This document shows, one piece after another, positions 35,146-38,225 of a stretch of 38,225 nt of DNA. The stretch comes from an uncultured Prevotellaceae bacterium (GTDB lineage: Bacteria; Bacteroidota; Bacteroidia; Bacteroidales; Bacteroidaceae): assembly GCA_900315105.1 (NCBI GenBank), contig OMXX01000043.1:1-38225 (forward strand), written 5' to 3'. The translations under genes and the position numbers were made by a program. The stretch's first letter is position 1. The number at the start of each line of letters is the position of its first letter. Under the pieces are notes generated by a model, which was given only the letters and a program-made list of their open reading frames with translations, ran no database searches and was not told where the DNA came from.

Positions 35146-37462
35146 TAGAAGTTATATACACAGGAAGAAGGACATTGAATGTCAACCATTCGTTATCGTC
35201 ATCGATGGAAACAAATCCGCCAAAATGATGTGCGATTTTGCAAACATGGTCGCCACCAATACCATCTTGTGATGAATTGATACCCACAACACCTCTTGCC
35301 ACGAAGTCCCTGACAGAGAAATTGTCTGGCAAAGGATTTCCGTTATTTGATATTCCAATACGGATGTAGTTGTCTTCTTTATAAGCAACTCCTTCAACCT
35401 CTATCAATACTTTATTCTCAGGATCCTCTCGTTTGTTGAATCCGTGCTGGTGTGCATTGATGAGAATGCAATCCAGAAGTGTATAGAAAAGTGTCGTGTC
35501 AATCTCAACCTTGGTATCATCTGATACTTCCATTTTAATTGGAAGAATATCAAATGTCTTATATCCAAAGTTTTCCCATCCCTTTACATATCGCATTAGG
35601 GTGTCATACACATTGACTTTCTCCAGTTCTGGCTGAACAAAAGAAAAGTCAGTTCCTGTGCTATTTATTTGTCTTAACGCAAACTGAACGTTATCATTTA
35701 ATCCTTCAATAGTCTCATTTGACCCATCTTTAAGCAACTTTCCAATGCCTGCACTAATTTTAGTGAAGGTAATACCTAAATTGTGTATTAAATCAGAAGA
35801 CTTGCCACTTAGTAATTGAAGACTTTCGAGCTTCTTCTTCAGTTCATTTTGTTCCTGACGATAAATCCGCTGGACAATTTGTTTCTGACTTTCCTTATTC
35901 TCATAGATAGGAATAAGTAGATTCTCCCAATCTATCCTTGGCATACCTTGCCCCATCAAAGCAGATTCTCTGAATCTCTTTGCATTTACTACACAATCTG
36001 CAAGGTATTCTGGCAAACATTTATCTTCCAGAACGGTGAAACATGAATAGTTAGGACTAATGAAAAGTGGCTCCTCATCAGTTTTGATGAAAAATCTGTC
36101 GGCACGGACATTGAAGATAAGACCTTTGGAGCATATCTTCACATACGCAGACTTCGTAAGTTCAACAATCTCTATAGTAATATTACGTGTATGCATTTCT
36201 GCTATACTTTCGCACATGTAATCAGGTTGTAGCACACGACCCTTTGTTTCATCAAAACGTTTAACTCCTCTGTCTTTTGTTGCCAAAGAAGAGAACTTGA
36301 CAATCTTCTGTCCTGGCAGGACTTCAATTCTTTCCTGAACATAAGCAGAAGGATCAAGTGTACAGTCTTTCTCAAAGGTTATTCCCACCGATACAGATGA
36401 CGACTGCTTTTCATCTCGCCCTTCGATTCGTTCGATAACACTTTGGTAATCTAAAAGCCTAATTCGTCCACTGTTAATGATACAGTCATCAGCTAACACA
36501 AACTTTATATCCTTTGTACTACGTTCTTTGTTTAGGACTACAATAGCAGTGGAAACACCAGCATTAGGCAAGATACCTGCTGGCATCTTTATTACACTTT
36601 CTACCCAGTTCTTTTCACATAAAGTTTTCCTTATGTCGAAATTATCTCTCCTCCAGCAGGTTCCCATAGAAACCATCAAAACAGCTCTTTTAAGAGAAGG
36701 AGTCTTGATGAATTTATAAAGGATATAATCTTCTAATAGTTTAGGGCGTTTTCTGTCTGTTGGAACGTCATGCAGGCGTACACCAAAAGGAAGTTCTGAT
36801 GCCAAGACATCACAACCTTCATTATCTCTCCATTCAAGAGTCGAATCTTCGTTGAAAAGAGTCGCATTCTTTTCTGCTGCATCAAGACGAACATCGGCAA
36901 GTACTTTTGTGAATGGCATTATTTCCTGTCCAACAAAAGGAATGTCTTTTGCCCCCTGTTGTAATGAGAAGGTACATAAACCAGCACAAGGATCATACAC
37001 CTTAATGGGATGACAATCTTCTATTAATGAGGCCATAAGAGTTGCAATCTCTAATGGCGTGTTTGTTATTCCGGCATATCTACCTCCACGAGAGGAATAG
37101 AACGAAATGATGTGTTCTATGATGTCTTGATAGTTATCTTGTATGAACTGATTACAGTTTTCATAGAAGCGGAAAACAATTTCAGCAGATTGACCTTCAA
37201 AATAGTGAGGATCTACAGAATGACGAATGGATTTTAGGAGCTCAGACTCGTTTCCATCCACAGCTTCGACTGACTGAATCTGCATCTTACCACTAAAAAG
37301 AAGACCAGACTTGCCAATGATGGAAAGTAAATGACCTTGATGATGTGCTACAACCACATAAAGCAACGGCATCAATGAGTTAACATCATAACTTCCCAAT
37401 GCATTGAGACAATTGTCAAGCTGGTTAAACAACTTTTCTTTTGCGCTTTCCTTAACGTTCAT
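35105..37462 (-). CDS. Methylase-like / HsdS-like / histidine-kinase fusion, probable DNA-reading sensor
   Basis: This 785-residue fusion has four parts. Residues about 120-330 are an HsdM-type methyltransferase fold: GGRYAGITNTPLEIATLM, motif I VYDPCAGLC (155-163), and IKMPAGILPNAGVSTAIVVLN late in the fold. The motif IV position reads SELPFG (222-227) instead of NPPF/Y, so methylation is probably lost. Residues about 380-545 resemble half an HsdS, with one recognition domain followed by RIDWENLLIPIYENKESQKQIV and a long helix. Residues about 550-600 look like a DHp helix with candidate phosphoacceptor H560 (SSDLIHNLGITF). The C-terminus is a GHKL ATPase: N box CILINAHQHGF, G1-like GISNNGNPLP, G2 GIGGDHVCKIAHHFGG. 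It is the first gene of the operon and overlaps the response-regulator gene. DNA-dependent autophosphorylation is inferred. Confidence 0.8.
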   Translation of the reverse strand: MNVKESAKEKLFNQLDNCLNALGSYDVNSLMPLLYVVVAHHQGHLLSIIGKSGLLFSGKMQIQSVEAVDGNESELLKSIRHSVDPHYFEGQSAEIVFRFYENCNQFIQDNYQDIIEHIISFYSSRGGRYAGITNTPLEIATLMASLIEDCHPIKVYDPCAGLCTFSLQQGAKDIPFVGQEIMPFTKVLADVRLDAAEKNATLFNEDSTLEWRDNEGCDVLASELPFGVRLHDVPTDRKRPKLLEDYILYKFIKTPSLKRAVLMVSMGTCWRRDNFDIRKTLCEKNWVESVIKMPAGILPNAGVSTAIVVLNKERSTKDIKFVLADDCIINSGRIRLLDYQSVIERIEGRDEKQSSSVSVGITFEKDCTLDPSAYVQERIEVLPGQKIVKFSSLATKDRGVKRFDETKGRVLQPDYMCESIAEMHTRNITIEIVELTKSAYVKICSKGLIFNVRADRFFIKTDEEPLFISPNYSCFTVLEDKCLPEYLADCVVNAKRFRESALMGQGMPRIDWENLLIPIYENKESQKQIVQRIYRQEQNELKKKLESLQLLSGKSSDLIHNLGITFTKISAGIGKLLKDGSNETIEGLNDNVQFALRQINSTGTDFSFVQPELEKVNVYDTLMRYVKGWENFGYKTFDILPIKMEVSDDTKVEIDTTLFYTLLDCILINAHQHGFNKREDPENKVLIEVEGVAYKEDNYIRIGISNNGNPLPDNFSVRDFVARGVVGINSSQDGIGGDHVCKIAHHFGGFVSIDDDNEWLTFNVLLPVYITSNDTKYIEYECECV

Positions 37463-37494
37463 TTTCGTCAGTTTTGGAGTTAATATTTAAGTTC

Positions 37495-37535
37495 ACGGTG
37501 CAAAGTTCGAACATATCTGTGCAGTCAATCTTCAC
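37495..37535 (-). promoter_or_regulatory. Promoter/operator of the 33-kb defence operon
   Basis: On the minus strand this is GTGAAGATTGACTGCAC (37519-37535), a 13-nt spacer and CTTTGCACCGT (37495-37505). The -7 box is GAACTTTGC (37500-37508), one base off the TAnnTTTGC consensus. TTG inside the 17-mer sits 17 nt upstream of that box, near the expected -33 position. The transcription start would leave a leader of about 33 nt. The 17-mer is an imperfect inverted repeat overlapping the WYL stop codon (37532-37534). It is repeated with one mismatch at 3984-4000. A regulator binding the 17-mer would cover the -33 region and repress. Confidence 0.72.
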
Positions 37536-38225
37536 AATCCGTAAATTTTTGCGATTTCCTTGTATTTTTCTTTAAGTTGATTACGAAACCACTCTGGAGA
37601 TAGCACTTCAACTTGGTAACCAAATGAGAAAATGTTTTGTTCCAACTCGCGGTTAATACGTACATCAACCGAGAGAATTCCCTCATCTGCATTTACAATC
37701 TGTTGACTGTGATGAATTGGTTTCGATACAACATAGGGGAATCGTTCCTTTGCAAATTTCAGTACCACATGTTCTATATCCGGGTGCTTGGTGTCGTGAG
37801 TGACACCAACTATGTCGTTGAAATAATTCTCATAGTCAATCTTAGTATTCTCTTCGAATGGAACTTTAGCAATAGAAAACTTAACTATACGGTCGAGAGC
37901 TTTATTTACAGGACTCATTCCATATTCGCCATGATCTTCTAATCCAAATATAAACCATCGAGTATTGTATTGCTTCAAATAATGCGGATGGAAGACCATT
38001 GTCTGTTCCTCACCTTTATATGGACGGTAAGTCATCAACAAAGGTTGGTGATTGAGTGTCGCATCAATTAGGTCAGAAAGGAACTCTAAACCTTTAAGCT
38101 GCTCATTCTGTTCAAATGACACTACATTTTCTCGATTGGCCTTGATACCAAAACGTAGTTCCAAACTGGAAATGACCTCTTCCAGCCATGCATTCTTTGG
38201 ACTACGGTAACGTCCAAGCATATCA
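37532..38225 (-). CDS. WYL-domain transcriptional regulator, 5' end outside the window
   Basis: The visible 230 or so residues are the C-terminal part of a Bacteroidota WYL regulator. They include a conserved NEQLKGLEFLSDLIDATLNHQP helix and the WYL core (PLLMTYRPYKGEE, FHPHYLKQYNTRWFIFGL, then LDRIVKFSIAKV). A WCX-like extension ends EWFRNQLKEKYKEIAKIYGL. The frame stays open to the window edge. The ATG at 38221 is likely internal, since relatives carry about 100 more N-terminal residues with a winged HTH. WYL proteins bind ligands (often nucleic acids or nucleotides) and control many defence operons, such as BrxR of BREX. Its stop codon lies inside the operator of the downstream operon, so it may regulate the operon and also read through into it. 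Confidence 0.85.
   Translation of the reverse strand, partial: DMLGRYRSPKNAWLEEVISSLELRFGIKANRENVVSFEQNEQLKGLEFLSDLIDATLNHQPLLMTYRPYKGEEQTMVFHPHYLKQYNTRWFIFGLEDHGEYGMSPVNKALDRIVKFSIAKVPFEENTKIDYENYFNDIVGVTHDTKHPDIEHVVLKFAKERFPYVVSKPIHHSQQIVNADEGILSVDVRINRELEQNIFSFGYQVEVLSPEWFRNQLKEKYKEIAKIYGL

Noticed and set aside
4175..37462. BREX or DISARM system
   Set aside because: The WYL regulator, methylase and SNF2 genes recall these, but there is no BrxC/PglY, PglZ or Lon-like gene, and no DrmA or DUF1998-type DrmB recognised.
1..38225. CRISPR arrays, tRNA or rRNA genes, insertion sequences
   Set aside because: No regularly spaced repeats, no clover-leaf RNA and no transposase or integrase reading frame were found on either strand.

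Overview
The window looks like a chromosomal segment from a Bacteroidales bacterium (Bacteroides/Prevotella type). The evidence is a moderately AT-rich sequence, promoters with the Bacteroidota -7 box TAnnTTTG, weak Shine-Dalgarno sites and protein families typical of that order. Nothing in it fixes a genus.

Left part (1-4000). A secreted M23 (LytM-type) peptidase gene lies on the plus strand at 302-949. It converges on a tight minus-strand operon of four small envelope genes (3269 to 981): a CsgG-like protein, a small lipoprotein, a DUF4810 lipoprotein and a DUF799/GNA1162 lipoprotein. Next comes a minus-strand pair (3944 to 3414) of a small acidic unknown protein and an XRE-type HTH regulator.

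Main part (4175-37462). About 33 kb is one continuous minus-strand array of defence genes. Gaps are at most 40 nt and several genes overlap, so it reads as one giant operon. In transcription order: (i) a DNA-methylase-like / HsdS-like / histidine-kinase fusion with altered methylase motif IV; (ii) a receiver-domain response regulator; (iii) hsdM and hsdS of a type I restriction-modification system; (iv) hsdR, broken by a frameshift that also seems to lack some codons; (v) a ZorA/ZorB-like (MotA/MotB-type) membrane motor pair; (vi) a 1681-residue sacsin-like GHKL ATPase ending in a DUF3883/PD-(D/E)XK-like domain; (vii) an SNF2 helicase; (viii) McrB and McrC; (ix) a 1233-residue OB-fold/Schlafen(AlbA)-like protein; (x) an exonuclease VII large-subunit homologue with a long coiled coil and a C-terminal membrane anchor; (xi) a phospholipase D-like/DUF2135 fusion; (xii) a 928-residue zinc-ribbon protein I do not recognise. 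A WYL-domain regulator, cut by the right edge, lies immediately upstream.

Regulation and hypothesis. The same promoter/operator block occurs twice, in the same orientation and with identical internal spacing. It has a 17-nt element GTGAAGAT(T/A)GACTGCAC, a 13-nt spacer, then CTTTGCACCGT with the -7 box. One copy drives the large operon and overlaps the WYL stop codon. The other drives the acidic-protein/XRE pair at the opposite end. I infer one regulon, possibly under the WYL protein. My working model is that the methylase-like kinase reads DNA (target sequence or methylation state) and signals through the receiver protein. HsdM/HsdS would mark self DNA. The membrane motor, ATPases and nucleases would act as effectors. 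The model is inference; the gene order, domain fusions and repeated promoter are visible in the sequence.
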